From NCBI RefSeq assembly GCF_001428305.1, contig NZ_LMRZ01000003.1, forward strand, positions 258,225 to 322,224: 64,000 bases of DNA, given 5' to 3'. The stretch is from Janibacter sp. Soil728. Lineage in GTDB: Bacteria > Actinomycetota > Actinomycetes > Actinomycetales > Dermatophilaceae. This document shows positions 20,270 through 31,648 of this stretch, one piece after another; within the stretch, counting starts at the first letter, position 1, and every line of letters begins with the position of its first letter. Under the pieces are notes generated by a model that worked only from the letters and a program-made list of their open reading frames with translations, was not told where the DNA came from and searched no databases. The translations under genes and the position numbers were made by a program.

Positions 20270-23125
20270 TCAGGTGCGTGCGAGCAGCTCGACCAGGTGA
20301 ACACCGGCCCGCTCCGACAGGTCCGCGATCTGCGTCTGGCAGGAGAATCCGTCGGCTAGCACGACCGCGTCGGGTGAGGCCGCGTCCATCGCCGGGAGCA
20401 GCTGCTGCTCGGCGATCTTGACCGACACCTCGTAGTGGCCCAGCTCGACGCCGAAGTTGCCCGCCAGACCGCAGCAGCCGCCCAGACGGGTGACCGTGGC
20501 GCCGGTCCGTGCCAGCAGGGCCTCGTCGGCCGACCAGCTCATCACCGCGTGCTGGTGGCAGTGCGGTTGGGCGACGACCTCGGTGCCGGTGAGGTCGGGG
20601 GCGGTCCACCGCCCTTCGTCGATGGCGCTGGTGAGGATCTCGGCGACGGTGCGCACTCCCCCGGCCACCTGCCGGGCGACGGCGGAGTCGACGAGGCGCG
20701 GCAGGTCATGGCGCAGCGCCGCGGTGCAGCTGGGCTCCATGCCCACGACCGGGATACCTGCGGCGACCGCCGGGCCCAGGGCGCGGGCGGCGTCCTCGAG
20801 CGTCGACCTCGCCGCGTCGAGCTGTCCGGTGGAGATGAAGGTCAGACCGCAGCACAGCGCCTCCTGCGGGACGAAGGGGGTGAACCCCGCCTCCCGCAGC
20901 AGGGCCACGGTGGCCCGCCCGACGTGGGGCGAGAAGTGGTCGGTGAAGGAGTCGACGAAGAGCGCGACAGGGTGGTCGGTGCCGGCCGCCTGCGCGGCGG
21001 AGGCGATCATCCCTTCGGCCGTGGCCCAGGAGCGGAAGGTCGTGCGGGCGAAGCTGGGGATGCTGCGCCGAGGGTCGACGCCAGCCGCGGGCAGGGTGAG
21101 CTTCTTCAGCCCCGGCAACGAGGTCATGGCATTGACGAGGCGGGGCGCGCGGGCCGCCAGGCGAGCCATCTGCGGCAGCCGGCCGAGCGTGTAGTGGCTG
21201 CGCGGGCGCAGCTTGCCCTTGTAGGTCTGGTGGAGCGCCTCGGACTTGTAGGTCGCCATGTCGACACCGGTGGGGCAGTCGCTGGAGCAGCCCTTGCACG
21301 ACAGGCACAGGTCGAGGGCGTCGTGGACCTCGGGCGCGCTCCAGCCGCCGGTGATCGTGGAGCCGTTGAGCATCTCCTGCAGGACGCGGGCGCGACCGCG
21401 GGTCGAGTCCTTCTCCTCCCCCGTCGCCAGATAGCTCGGGCACATGACGGTGGTCGAGGTACCGGCGGCACGGCACTTGCCGACGCCGGTGCAGCGGTGC
21501 ACGGCCTGGCTGAAGTCGCCGCCGTCCTCCGGGTAGCCGAAGGCCAGCGGGACGGTGACCTTGTGGGCCGCGGGGATGCGGATGTCGGCATCGACGGGCG
21601 CCGGGTCGACGAGGATGCCCGGGTTGAGCAGGTTGCTCGGGTCGAAGGCGCGCTTGACCGCCCCGAAGAGCCCCATCGTCTCGGCGTCGTACATGCGCGG
21701 CAGGAGCGCCGAGCGGGCCCGGCCGTCGCCGTGCTCGCCCGAGAGCGAGCCGCCGTGGGCCGCGACGAGGTCGGCCGCGTCCTCGACGAACCGGCGGTAG
21801 CGGTCGGTGGCATCGGGGGCATCGAGGTCGATGTCGAGCCGGATGTGCAGGCAGCCGTCGCCGAAGTGCCCGTAGGGCAGCCCCTGCACGTCGTGCTCCT
21901 CGAGCAGGGCGTCGAAGGCGCGCAGGTAGTCACCCAGGCGGGCCGGCGGGACGGCGGCGTCCTCCCAGCCGGCGTGCGCCGGGCGGTCGCGCGGCGAGCG
22001 CGCCGACAGGCCGGCTCCGTCCTCGCGGATCTTCCACAGCGCCCGGGCATGGGCCGGGTCGGTGACGACGAGGGAGTCGGTGTGCTCGATCTCGCGACGG
22101 ACCCGCTCGGCGGCGGCATGCGCGGCGGCGGCGTCCTCGCCGGGCACCTCGACGAGCATCCACGCGGCGCCGCGTGGCAGGTCCGGGACGGCCTGCGGGC
22201 CGCGGCGGGTGCGCACGACGTCGACGATGCGCGAGTCGATGCCCTCGGCCGCGACGGCGCCCAGCCCCTTGAGCAGGTGGGCGACGTCGCCCGCGGCGTA
22301 GATGTCGGGGAAGCCGAGCACGACCAGGCTGGTGGCCGGCGGGTCGGTGACCAGGCGGACGCGGGCCTGCGTGACGACCGCGAGGGTCCCCTCGGAGCCG
22401 ACGAGCATCCGGCCGATGTCGCGGCCGCGCTCCGGGGCGAGGTGCTCGAGGGCATAGCCGGAGACCTGCCGACCGAAGGTGGCGAACTTGGTCCGCACGG
22501 TGTCGAGGTGGTCGTCGGTCAGCTGGGTCAGGCGGGCCACGAGGGCGTCGTCGCCGGTGAGCGAAGGGAGTCCCCCGGCCACCCCCGTGGTGGCTGTGAG
22601 GTGCGTGCCCGCCGCCGTCAGCAGGTCCATCCCGACGACATTGTCGCTGGTACGGCCGTAGCCGAGCGCGCGGTTTCCGCAGGCGTTGTTGCCGATCATG
22701 CCGCCGATGGTGCAACGGCTGTGGCTGCTCGGGTCGGGACCGAAGCGCAGACCGATCTCACGGGCGCGGGCCTGCAGCGTCGCGTGGACGGTGCCGGCCT
22801 CGACGAGAGCAGTGGCACTCTCGCGGTCGACCTCGAGCACCCGACCCAGATACCTCGCGGTGTCGATGACGATGCCGGGGCCGACCGCGTTACCGGCGCA
22901 CGAGGTCCCGGCGCCACGTGCGGTGATCGGGATGCCCAGCTCGCGGGCGACCGAGAGGGTCGCGGCGATCTCGTCGGTGTGCCTCGGGAAGACGACCGCT
23001 CGCGGTGGGACGCGGTAGATGCCCGCGTCGGTGGCGTACATCCCGATCGTCAGGGCATCGGTGCGGGCGTCGGTCACGCCCTCACGGTGCAGGGCCTCGG
23101 TGAGCAGCGTGGGCGACGAGGTCAT
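20270..23125 (-). CDS. FAD-binding and (Fe-S)-binding oxidoreductase (D-lactate/glycolate dehydrogenase type)
   Basis: A 951-aa fusion of a GlcD/Dld-type flavoprotein with a GlpC/GlcF-type iron-sulfur module, probably oxidising a 2-hydroxyacid such as D-lactate and passing electrons toward quinones. The FAD domain (about 35-270) shows TARGAGTSCAGNAVG and MIGNNACGNRALGYGRTSDN. Cysteine motifs for 4Fe-4S clusters follow: CTGVGKC near 545 and CLSCKGCSSDCP near 612. Two cysteine-rich CCG blocks are at CCGLTF and GCCGLAGNFG (near 888). An ATG at 23125 is preferred over one at 23134 because GGGGGAG lies about 10 bases upstream of the former and too close to the latter. It sits between two genes that are usually neighbours. 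Confidence 0.9.
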   Translation of the reverse strand: MTSSPTLLTEALHREGVTDARTDALTIGMYATDAGIYRVPPRAVVFPRHTDEIAATLSVARELGIPITARGAGTSCAGNAVGPGIVIDTARYLGRVLEVDRESATALVEAGTVHATLQARAREIGLRFGPDPSSHSRCTIGGMIGNNACGNRALGYGRTSDNVVGMDLLTAAGTHLTATTGVAGGLPSLTGDDALVARLTQLTDDHLDTVRTKFATFGRQVSGYALEHLAPERGRDIGRMLVGSEGTLAVVTQARVRLVTDPPATSLVVLGFPDIYAAGDVAHLLKGLGAVAAEGIDSRIVDVVRTRRGPQAVPDLPRGAAWMLVEVPGEDAAAAHAAAERVRREIEHTDSLVVTDPAHARALWKIREDGAGLSARSPRDRPAHAGWEDAAVPPARLGDYLRAFDALLEEHDVQGLPYGHFGDGCLHIRLDIDLDAPDATDRYRRFVEDAADLVAAHGGSLSGEHGDGRARSALLPRMYDAETMGLFGAVKRAFDPSNLLNPGILVDPAPVDADIRIPAAHKVTVPLAFGYPEDGGDFSQAVHRCTGVGKCRAAGTSTTVMCPSYLATGEEKDSTRGRARVLQEMLNGSTITGGWSAPEVHDALDLCLSCKGCSSDCPTGVDMATYKSEALHQTYKGKLRPRSHYTLGRLPQMARLAARAPRLVNAMTSLPGLKKLTLPAAGVDPRRSIPSFARTTFRSWATAEGMIASAAQAAGTDHPVALFVDSFTDHFSPHVGRATVALLREAGFTPFVPQEALCCGLTFISTGQLDAARSTLEDAARALGPAVAAGIPVVGMEPSCTAALRHDLPRLVDSAVARQVAGGVRTVAEILTSAIDEGRWTAPDLTGTEVVAQPHCHQHAVMSWSADEALLARTGATVTRLGGCCGLAGNFGVELGHYEVSVKIAEQQLLPAMDAASPDAVVLADGFSCQTQIADLSERAGVHLVELLART

Positions 23126-23183
23126 GACCGGCATTCTCCCCCTTCGCCACTCACGCGTGAGGAGGGGTCTCGCACAGTGGGTG

Positions 23184-23369
23184 CTACCCGCGGATGAACC
23201 ACGGGATGACCACGAGGGCGAGCGCCAGCAGACCGATCAGCCCAGCACCCCACATGGTGTAGCCAGAACGCCGCTCCTGCGGCCAGTGATGCATCGGGAG
23301 GACCGCGAAACCCACCCCGTAGACCATGGCCAGCACCCCCACGACGACGAGTCCGGTCGTGACCGACAT
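23184..23369 (-). CDS. Small two-helix membrane protein
   Basis: A 61-aa protein with two predicted transmembrane segments (residues 5-24 and 40-58) separated by a short charged loop, HHWPQERRSGY. A GGGGAG sequence precedes the ATG. No homology recognised; composition and codon bias look genuine. Confidence 0.55.
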   Translation of the reverse strand: MSVTTGLVVVGVLAMVYGVGFAVLPMHHWPQERRSGYTMWGAGLIGLLALALVVIPWFIRG

Positions 23370-23432
23370 ACCCCTGCTCCCCTGCTCGGTGACGTCGGAC
23401 TCAGCCTGTCACGAGCGGGGAGCGAAGGGGGG

Positions 23433-25412
<1,980 letters not shown>

Positions 25413-25425
25413 ACCGACAAGGGTA
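25413..25425 (-). promoter_or_regulatory. Leaderless promoter of the TIGR03960 gene
   Basis: Complement of 25420-25425 is TACCCT, followed by TGTCGGT and the ATG. No Shine-Dalgarno sequence. Confidence 0.55.
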
Positions 25426-25531
25426 CGGGGGGTGGAGCGGTCCTGACGAAATCGAGGTTGCCCCGACTCAGGGAGTGCGGAACGAACGACCAAGGGGCCA
25501 CCTCGATCTTCGCCAGGACCGCGACGCCCGA

Positions 25532-27388
25532 TCAGCTGGGGTACATCTCCTCGATGTCGCCCCTGAACTTGTCCGCGACGACCTTGCGACGCATCTTCAG
25601 GCTCGGCGTCAGCTCTCCGTCCTCGACCGTCAGGTCACGACCGAGGATGTGGAACTTCTTGATCTGCTCGTGGCGGTTGAGACCAGCGTTGAGCTCGTCG
25701 ACATAGGACTGGACCATCTCGCGGGCCTGGAGCGAGGAGACGATCTCGGTGTAGCTGGCGTCGGGCATGCCGTTGGCCTCGGCCCACGGCCGGATGGCCT
25801 CCTCGTCGAGAGTGATCAGCGCCGTGACGAACTGGCGGCTCTCACCGTGGACGAGGAACTGACCGACGTAGGGGCACAGGCCCTTGAAGGTCGACTCGAT
25901 GATCGACGGTGCCACGTACTTGCCGTTGCTCGTCTTGAAGAGGTCCTTCTTGCGGTCGGTGATCTTGAGGAAGCCGTCGGCGTCGATCTCGCCGATGTCG
26001 CCGGAGTGGAACCACCCGTCGTCCGTGAGCACCTCGGCCGTGGCCTCGGGGTTGTTGTGGTAGCCCTCCATGACGTGCTCACCGCGGATGAGGATCTCGC
26101 CGTCCTCGGCGACCTTGATCTCCGTCTGCGGGGTGGGCCAGCCCACCGTGCCCACGCGCAGGGCGTAGGGCCGGTTGACCGTGGCAGCGGCCGAGGTCTC
26201 GGTGAGGCCGTATCCCTCGAGGATCGGCAGGCCGGCGCCGTTGAACCAGTGGGCGATGTCCTGGTTGAGCGCAGCCGAGCCGGAGATGAAGAAGCGGATC
26301 CGACCACCGAAGCGCTCGCGCACCTTGCCGAAGACGAGCTTGTCGGCCACCGTGTGCTTCAGGCCGAGCAGGAGGCCCGGCTTGCGGTTTTCGGACAGCG
26401 TCCGGGAGTAGTCGCGTCCGGCCTTGGAGGCGAAGTCGAAGATCTTGGCCTTGGCGCCGCCCTCCTCGGCCATGCCCAGCGAGATCTTGCCGTAGACCTT
26501 CTCGAAGATGCGCGGGGCAGCCGCCATGAAGGTCGGTCGGACCTCACCGAGGTTCTCGACGATCTTGTCGATGCGGCCGTCGATCGCGGTCTGCATGCCG
26601 ACGTCGGCGGCGATGAGGAGCAGGACCTTGGCGAAGACGTGCGCGAGCGGGAGCCAGAGGTAGTGCACGTCCTCGGAGGTGAGCATGTCGGTCGACCGGA
26701 TGGCCGCTCCCTGGTAGGTCCAGGTCGCGTGGCGCAGGCGCACGCCCTTGGGCCGGCCGGTCGTGCCGGAGGTGTAGATGATCGTGGCCAGCGACTCCGG
26801 TGTGGTGCCGTCGATGCGCTCGTCGACGAGGCCCGGTGCAGACGCGAGAGCGGCGGCGCCACGTGCCTCGAGGTCCTCGAAGGAGATCACCCAGTCGTCG
26901 AGGTCGACGCCGTCGGTGTCGATGGCGACCACGCATGTCACGCCGGGGATGGCGTCGCGGACCTCCCGCAGCTTGGCGACCTGCTCGGCGTTCTCGGCGA
27001 AGACCACCTTGGAGCCGGAGTCGTCGGTGATGAAGGCGACGTCGTCGCTGATCGACGTGGGGTAGATCGTCGTCGTCGCGGCGCTGGCAGCCATGATCGC
27101 GTAGTCCGCGAGCACCCACTCGATGCGGGTGCTCGAGGCGAGGGCGACCCGGTCCTCGGGCTGGACACCCAGCTCGACGAGGCCAGCGGCCAGCGCCCAG
27201 ACCCGCTCACCGAGCTGGGCCCAGGTCAGCTCGTCCCACGCGATGCCGGACGGGTAGGAGTACGCGATGTTGTCGGGAGTGTCAGCGATGCGATCGCGCA
27301 GCAGGTGACCGACCGAAGCGGGTCGGTCGGCGAACGCACTGGAGTCGAAGGCCTCGTCGGAGGCGCGGGTGGGGCGGGGCTGTGGCAC
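25532..27388 (-). CDS. Long-chain fatty-acid-CoA ligase (AMP-forming)
   Basis: A 618-aa ANL-superfamily enzyme that activates fatty acids to acyl-CoA through an acyl-AMP. Motifs: IIYTSGTTGRPKGV (P-loop A3), YLWLPLAHVFAK, ILEGYGLTETSA (A5), WFHSGDIGEIDADGFLKITD (A7/A8) and the C-terminal LTPSLKMRRK lysine (A10). The layout matches the FadD15 group of mycobacteria. The GTG start at 27388 has AGGAG ten bases upstream; longer frames run into the rodA end. It has a 108-bp upstream region of its own, so it is probably not tightly coupled to rodA. Confidence 0.92.
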   Translation of the reverse strand: MPQPRPTRASDEAFDSSAFADRPASVGHLLRDRIADTPDNIAYSYPSGIAWDELTWAQLGERVWALAAGLVELGVQPEDRVALASSTRIEWVLADYAIMAASAATTTIYPTSISDDVAFITDDSGSKVVFAENAEQVAKLREVRDAIPGVTCVVAIDTDGVDLDDWVISFEDLEARGAAALASAPGLVDERIDGTTPESLATIIYTSGTTGRPKGVRLRHATWTYQGAAIRSTDMLTSEDVHYLWLPLAHVFAKVLLLIAADVGMQTAIDGRIDKIVENLGEVRPTFMAAAPRIFEKVYGKISLGMAEEGGAKAKIFDFASKAGRDYSRTLSENRKPGLLLGLKHTVADKLVFGKVRERFGGRIRFFISGSAALNQDIAHWFNGAGLPILEGYGLTETSAAATVNRPYALRVGTVGWPTPQTEIKVAEDGEILIRGEHVMEGYHNNPEATAEVLTDDGWFHSGDIGEIDADGFLKITDRKKDLFKTSNGKYVAPSIIESTFKGLCPYVGQFLVHGESRQFVTALITLDEEAIRPWAEANGMPDASYTEIVSSLQAREMVQSYVDELNAGLNRHEQIKKFHILGRDLTVEDGELTPSLKMRRKVVADKFRGDIEEMYPS

Positions 27389-27496
27389 GGAGAGTCCACT
27401 CCTTCGTGGGCTGCGGGTGATGCGCGTATCTTCCCCCACCGATGGCCCCCTTGTCACCGGCCATCCACAAGGTGACCGGTTGGTAACCATCTCGGG

Positions 27497-28621
27497 TCAG
27501 GTCCGTCGGCGTTCCGGGGGTCGGGTCACGGCCACGACGATGCCGACGGCTGCCCAGCAGGCGAACATCGAGGAACCGCCGTAGGACAGGAAGGGCAGCG
27601 GGAGACCCGTGACGGGCAGCAGACCGAGATTCATCCCGATGTTCTCCACCGACTGGACGGCGAACCACGCTGCGACCGCCCAGCAGACGAGCCGGACGAA
27701 GGGGTCCTCGGTGCGTGTCCCGGCCAGCGCGATGCGCGCGACGAGGAGCCCGAGCAGCAGCACGACGAAGGCTGCACCGACGAAGCCCAGCTCTTCCCCT
27801 GCTGCGGAGAAGACGAAGTCGGTCTCCTGGAAGGGGATGGCACCCGAGCTCGTCAGATCGCCCGTGTGCAGGCCCTGACCACCCCAGCCACCGCCGGCGA
27901 TCGCCCGGCGCACCTGCTGGGTCTGGTACCCGATGCCGAGCGGATCGGCGGCCGGGTCGAGGAAGGCGGTGAGCCGGTCACGCTGGTAGGGGCTGAGCAG
28001 CGGCGTCGTGAAGGCCGCGGTCACCGCGCCGACGCCCGCGAGCAGCACCCCGGCGAGCCATGGCCACGAGGCACCCGAGACGACGAGGACGCCCAGTGCC
28101 AGGGCGACGAGCACGAGCGCGGAGCCGAGGTCCGGCTGGGCCATGACGAGCAGGACCGGGACTCCCGTGACGGCGCCCGCCAGGAGGATCTCGCGGGCCC
28201 TCGGCCGTTGCCGGCGCTCGGCTGCCGGCGCCAGCAGCATCGGCAGGGCCACGCAGAGCCCGACCTTGGCCAGCTCGCTGGGCTGGACCGAGAAGCCTCC
28301 CGGCAGCTGGATCCAGGATCGGGAGCCATTGATCTCGGAACCGAGCGGCGTGAGCACGAGCCCCAGCCCGAGGACCCCCGCGAGATAGACGAAGGGGGCG
28401 AGTGTCCGCAGCACCGACCGGTCCAGCCGGACGACGAGCAGGGCGAGGAGCAACCCGATACCGAGGTTGAGCAGGTGCCGTACGAGGTAGGCCGAGCCGG
28501 AGTCGGCACGGGTGGCGGAGTGGACGAGCACCGCGCCCAGCCCCGAAGCGATCAGGGCCGCGGCGATGAGCACGAGGTCGGAGCGCAGCAGCTGCCGCGC
28601 GAACCCCCCTTCGGCCCGCAC
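27497..28621 (-). CDS. rodA: SEDS-family peptidoglycan glycosyltransferase, RodA type
   Basis: A 374-aa polytopic protein with about ten transmembrane helices. SEDS signatures: GSRSWIQLPGGFSVQPSELAK, the large extracellular loop QETDFVFSAAGEELG, and VTGLPLPFLSYGGSSM. SEDS proteins polymerise lipid II into glycan strands with a partner class B PBP; none is adjacent here. RodA is preferred to FtsW because of the short form and the lack of division genes nearby. The GTG start at 28621 comes 4 bp after the ribF stop, so it is in the truB-ribF operon. Confidence 0.88.
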   Translation of the reverse strand: MRAEGGFARQLLRSDLVLIAAALIASGLGAVLVHSATRADSGSAYLVRHLLNLGIGLLLALLVVRLDRSVLRTLAPFVYLAGVLGLGLVLTPLGSEINGSRSWIQLPGGFSVQPSELAKVGLCVALPMLLAPAAERRQRPRAREILLAGAVTGVPVLLVMAQPDLGSALVLVALALGVLVVSGASWPWLAGVLLAGVGAVTAAFTTPLLSPYQRDRLTAFLDPAADPLGIGYQTQQVRRAIAGGGWGGQGLHTGDLTSSGAIPFQETDFVFSAAGEELGFVGAAFVVLLLGLLVARIALAGTRTEDPFVRLVCWAVAAWFAVQSVENIGMNLGLLPVTGLPLPFLSYGGSSMFACWAAVGIVVAVTRPPERRRT

Positions 28622-28625
28622 GGCC

Positions 28626-29594
28626 TTAAGGTCGTGCGGTCGGCGGGAGGCCGAGGAAGGTGCGGGTCAGCTCGACATCGCGGGCCATGGCGACGAGCAG
28701 CTCGTCGATGGAGTCGAACTTCAGCGTCGGGCGCACGTGCTCGACGAAGTCGACGGCCACTCGCTCCCCGTAGAGGTCGAGGTCGGTGCGGTCGAGCACA
28801 TAGGACTCGACGACCCGGACCTGCTGGTCGAAGGTCGGGTTGGTGCCGATGGAGATCGCGGCCGGCAGCCGTCGGTCTGCGCTGTCCTCCGGCAGGTCCA
28901 GCCGGACGAGCCACCCGGCGTAGACGCCGTCAGCGGGGACGAGGCCGAGGCTGTCCATGCCCAGGTTGGCCGTGGGGTACCCGAGCTCACGCCCGCGGTG
29001 GAAGCCGTGGACGACGGTCCCGACGACGCGGTGGGGGCGGTCCAGGATCACGGAGGCCTCGGCGACCTCGCCCACGGACAGGTGGGTGCGCACCGCCGAG
29101 GAGGACCATCGCTCGTCGTCGCCCTGGTCCTCGATCACGACGACCTCGAAGCCGTGCTCCGCGCCGAGCTCACGCAGCAGGTCGACGTCACCGGTGTACC
29201 CGGCGCCGAATCCCTTGGTGTCGGCGCCGACGACCAGGACGCTGCACTGCAGGCCCTCGACGAAGGTGTCGACGATGTAGTCGACCGCGCTGGTCTGCGC
29301 GAACTCCATGGTGTAGCTGAGCACCAGCAGGCCAGCGACACCGGCCTCGGAGAGCAGGTCGTCGCGCAGCGGCCCGGGCGAGATGATCGCGGGGGCCCGC
29401 TCTGGGTGCATGACCTCCACCGGGTGGGGGTCGAAGGTCACCGCGACGGCGGGCAGACCGCGCTCGTGCCCCTGCCGGACCAGCTCATCGAGGATGGCAC
29501 GGTGCCCGCGGTGCACACCGTCGAAGTTGCCGAAGGTCGCCACGCACGGCCGCAGCTGCGACGGGGTGGCACTCGGGGATGACCATTGCTGCAC
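28626..29594 (-). CDS. ribF: Bifunctional riboflavin kinase/FAD synthetase
   Basis: A 322-aa enzyme making FMN and FAD from riboflavin. The N-terminal adenylyltransferase domain shows ATFGNFDGVHRGH; the C-terminal riboflavin kinase domain (about 185-310) shows RGRELGYPTANL, ADGVYAGW and IGTNPTF. Start GTG at 29594, 11 bp after the truB stop. Operon with truB and rodA. Confidence 0.96.
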   Translation of the reverse strand: MQQWSSPSATPSQLRPCVATFGNFDGVHRGHRAILDELVRQGHERGLPAVAVTFDPHPVEVMHPERAPAIISPGPLRDDLLSEAGVAGLLVLSYTMEFAQTSAVDYIVDTFVEGLQCSVLVVGADTKGFGAGYTGDVDLLRELGAEHGFEVVVIEDQGDDERWSSSAVRTHLSVGEVAEASVILDRPHRVVGTVVHGFHRGRELGYPTANLGMDSLGLVPADGVYAGWLVRLDLPEDSADRRLPAAISIGTNPTFDQQVRVVESYVLDRTDLDLYGERVAVDFVEHVRPTLKFDSIDELLVAMARDVELTRTFLGLPPTARP

Positions 29595-29605
29595 GAGAGC
29601 ACACT

Positions 29606-30526
29606 CTACGAACTGGCCGGGGCAAAGACGACGTGGGCCCGGGCGGTGGCCCTGCTCTCGTCGAGCACCGCGACCAGAGATCCGTCCGGCGCGAGCGCCG
29701 CGACCGGCTCCTCGCGACCCGGCTGGGCGCTCTCGATGCGCTGCCCGAAGCCGAGCGCGCGCGCCTCGCCCTCCGTCAGGACCCGGGTGGTCAGGGCAGC
29801 CGCAGCGGCCTCCTCCAGCGGCGTCAGTGGCATGACTGCCTCGTCGCCGTCCTTGTCCCGCAGGGCATTCAGCTCCTCGAGCGTGTGAGCGTGCTCGAGG
29901 GTGAGGCCGCCGACACGGGTGCGCCGCAGTGCGGTCAGGTGACCGTTGCTCCCCAGGTCGACGCCCAGGTCACGGGCCAGCGCCCGCACATAGGTGCCGG
30001 ACGACACCGCGACGACGACGTCGACGTCGAGCACTGCCTGGCCATCGGCGTCGGCGGGCCGAACGTCGAGGACCTCGAAGCGTGAGACGGTCACCGGGCG
30101 AGCCGGGAGCTCGACCTCCTCCCCCGCGCGCACGCGGGCATAGGAGCGCTCTCCCTTGATCTTGATCGCGCTCACCGAGCTCGGGACCTGCTGGATGTCA
30201 CCGGTCAGGCGCGCGACCGCGGCGTCGATCGCCGCGCGGTCGATCCCGGCCACCTCGCCGACGGTGGTGATCTCCCCTTCGGCGTCGTCGGTGATCGTCG
30301 CCTGCCCCAGGCGGATCGTCGCCGTGTACTCCTTGTCGGCACCGACGAGGAAGGTCAGCAGCTTGGTGCCGCGACCGATCCCGAGGACGAGGACACCAGT
30401 GGCCATCGGGTCGAGGGTGCCGGCATGCCCGACCTTCTTGGTCCGGTAGAGCCGCCGGCCCCGAGCGACGACGTCGTGGCTCGACCAGCCGGCCGGCTTG
30501 TCGACGACGACGAGACCGTCGCTCAC
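29606..30526 (-). CDS. truB: tRNA pseudouridine(55) synthase
   Basis: A 306-aa pseudouridine synthase modifying U55 in the T arm of tRNAs. The catalytic aspartate is in HAGTLDPMATGVLV; GLVVVDKPAGWSSHDVV opens the protein; SSGTYVRALARDLG is motif III. A C-terminal domain of about 70 residues is present, as in actinobacterial TruB. GTG start overlaps the rbfA stop (GTGA). Confidence 0.96.
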   Translation of the reverse strand: MSDGLVVVDKPAGWSSHDVVARGRRLYRTKKVGHAGTLDPMATGVLVLGIGRGTKLLTFLVGADKEYTATIRLGQATITDDAEGEITTVGEVAGIDRAAIDAAVARLTGDIQQVPSSVSAIKIKGERSYARVRAGEEVELPARPVTVSRFEVLDVRPADADGQAVLDVDVVVAVSSGTYVRALARDLGVDLGSNGHLTALRRTRVGGLTLEHAHTLEELNALRDKDGDEAVMPLTPLEEAAAAALTTRVLTEGEARALGFGQRIESAQPGREEPVAALAPDGSLVAVLDESRATARAHVVFAPASS

Positions 30527-30978
30527 GCCTCGGGCGAAGGGGGCAGCGGCTCCCCTTCGTCGTCCTTGGTGCGGTACGGGTCGGCCTCGCCGGCGGGCTC
30601 GGCCCCGGAGCGCGAGCGGGCCAGGTCCTCGTCACGCTCGCGGGCGGACCGGAGCAGGTCATCGATGTGCGAGGCATTCTCCGGGACGCCGTCCGGGAGG
30701 ATCTCCAGGGTCGGCGTGAGCCGGATGCCGAGCTGCTTGCCGACGAAGGAGCGCAGCTTGCCCCGGTTGGCCTCGAGGACCTGGGCGCTGCGCTCACGCT
30801 GCGCCGCGTCACCGAAGACGGTGTAGAAGACGGACGCGTTCTGCAGGTCGCCCGTGACACGCACATCAGTGATCGTCACGAACCCGAGGTCGGGGTCCTT
30901 GACGATCTGCTGCAGGTTGGCTGCGATGAGCTCCTGGATGCGATCGGCGATCTTGCGGGCGCGGGCCGGGTCGGCCAT
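30523..30978 (-). CDS. rbfA: Ribosome-binding factor A
   Basis: A 151-aa KH-fold protein for 30S maturation: ARKIADRIQELIAANLQ, DPDLGFVTITDVRVTGDL and RLTPTLEILPD. The last 40 residues are a charged disordered tail. GGAGGTG lies six bases before the ATG. Two membrane-protein genes separate it from infB, with which it is usually adjacent. Confidence 0.96.
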   Translation of the reverse strand: MADPARARKIADRIQELIAANLQQIVKDPDLGFVTITDVRVTGDLQNASVFYTVFGDAAQRERSAQVLEANRGKLRSFVGKQLGIRLTPTLEILPDGVPENASHIDDLLRSARERDEDLARSRSGAEPAGEADPYRTKDDEGEPLPPSPEA

Positions 30979-31069
30979 GGCACACCTCCGTGAGGGGCTG
31001 GGTGGGGACAGGGTCCACGGTATGCGAAAGGCCCACGGTCCTTGGCCACCGTCACCCGACCGGGGACGA

Positions 31070-31567
31070 TCAGCCGCCGGAGAAGATGCTCGCGACTCCC
31101 CACACCGCGGTGATCGCCGTGAGGAAGAGACTGATCGCCCCGAGCACGATCCCGGCGATGAGGTAGGGCTTGGCGTCGGCCGTCGACGGGTCGTGCTTGA
31201 CCTCGCTCAGGCCGTAGGCGCCGGTCCCGAGAGCAGCGAGCGCGGGGATCCAGGCGAGGAACCAGCAGCAGCACCCGGCCGGGATCGCGAAGATGCCCAT
31301 GCCGAGCGAGAGATAGCCCAAGGTCATCGGGGTGCTGGTGCGCCGCGGCGGCGCTCCGTAGGGGCTGGGCGTCCCGTAGGCGCTGGGCGTCCCGTAGGGG
31401 CTGGGCGTCCCGTAGGGGCCCGGCTGCTGGCCGTACTGCGGTCCTGCCGGACCTGGCGCGGGATAGGGCTGGCCGGGGGTCTGCCCGGCCGGGTACGGAC
31501 CCCGCTGCGGCTCCTCCGGGTCGGGCGGAAGCGTCCCGTAACCGGGCGGGGGTGGTGGCGTACTCAT
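31070..31567 (-). CDS. Proline-rich DUF4190-like membrane protein
   Basis: A 165-aa protein with a Pro/Tyr/Gly-rich cytoplasmic arm (residues 1-78) containing the heptad-like repeat PYGTPS/AYGTPS, then two hydrophobic stretches separated by a short polar segment. TLGYLSLGMGIFAIPAG and AGIVLGAISLFLTAITAVWG resemble the DUF4190 module. The ATG at 31567 is preceded by AGGA; a terminator (31606-31636) lies between it and its paralog, so it has its own promoter. Function unknown; such proteins are numerous in actinobacteria. Confidence 0.75.
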   Translation of the reverse strand: MSTPPPPPGYGTLPPDPEEPQRGPYPAGQTPGQPYPAPGPAGPQYGQQPGPYGTPSPYGTPSAYGTPSPYGAPPRRTSTPMTLGYLSLGMGIFAIPAGCCCWFLAWIPALAALGTGAYGLSEVKHDPSTADAKPYLIAGIVLGAISLFLTAITAVWGVASIFSGG

Positions 31568-31605
31568 GCAGCGTCCTGGCTCGAAGGTGGTGTGTGCGTA
31601 GTACA

Positions 31606-31636
31606 ACGCCCCCGGCGCGCAAGGCACCGGGGGCGT
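31606..31636. terminator. Hairpin between the two DUF4190-like genes
   Basis: ACGCCCCCGG (31606-31615) pairs with CCGGGGGCGT (31627-31636), 10 bp with an 11-nt loop, directly after the stop of the upstream paralog. Confidence 0.65.
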
Positions 31637-31648
31637 CGACGAGGCGAC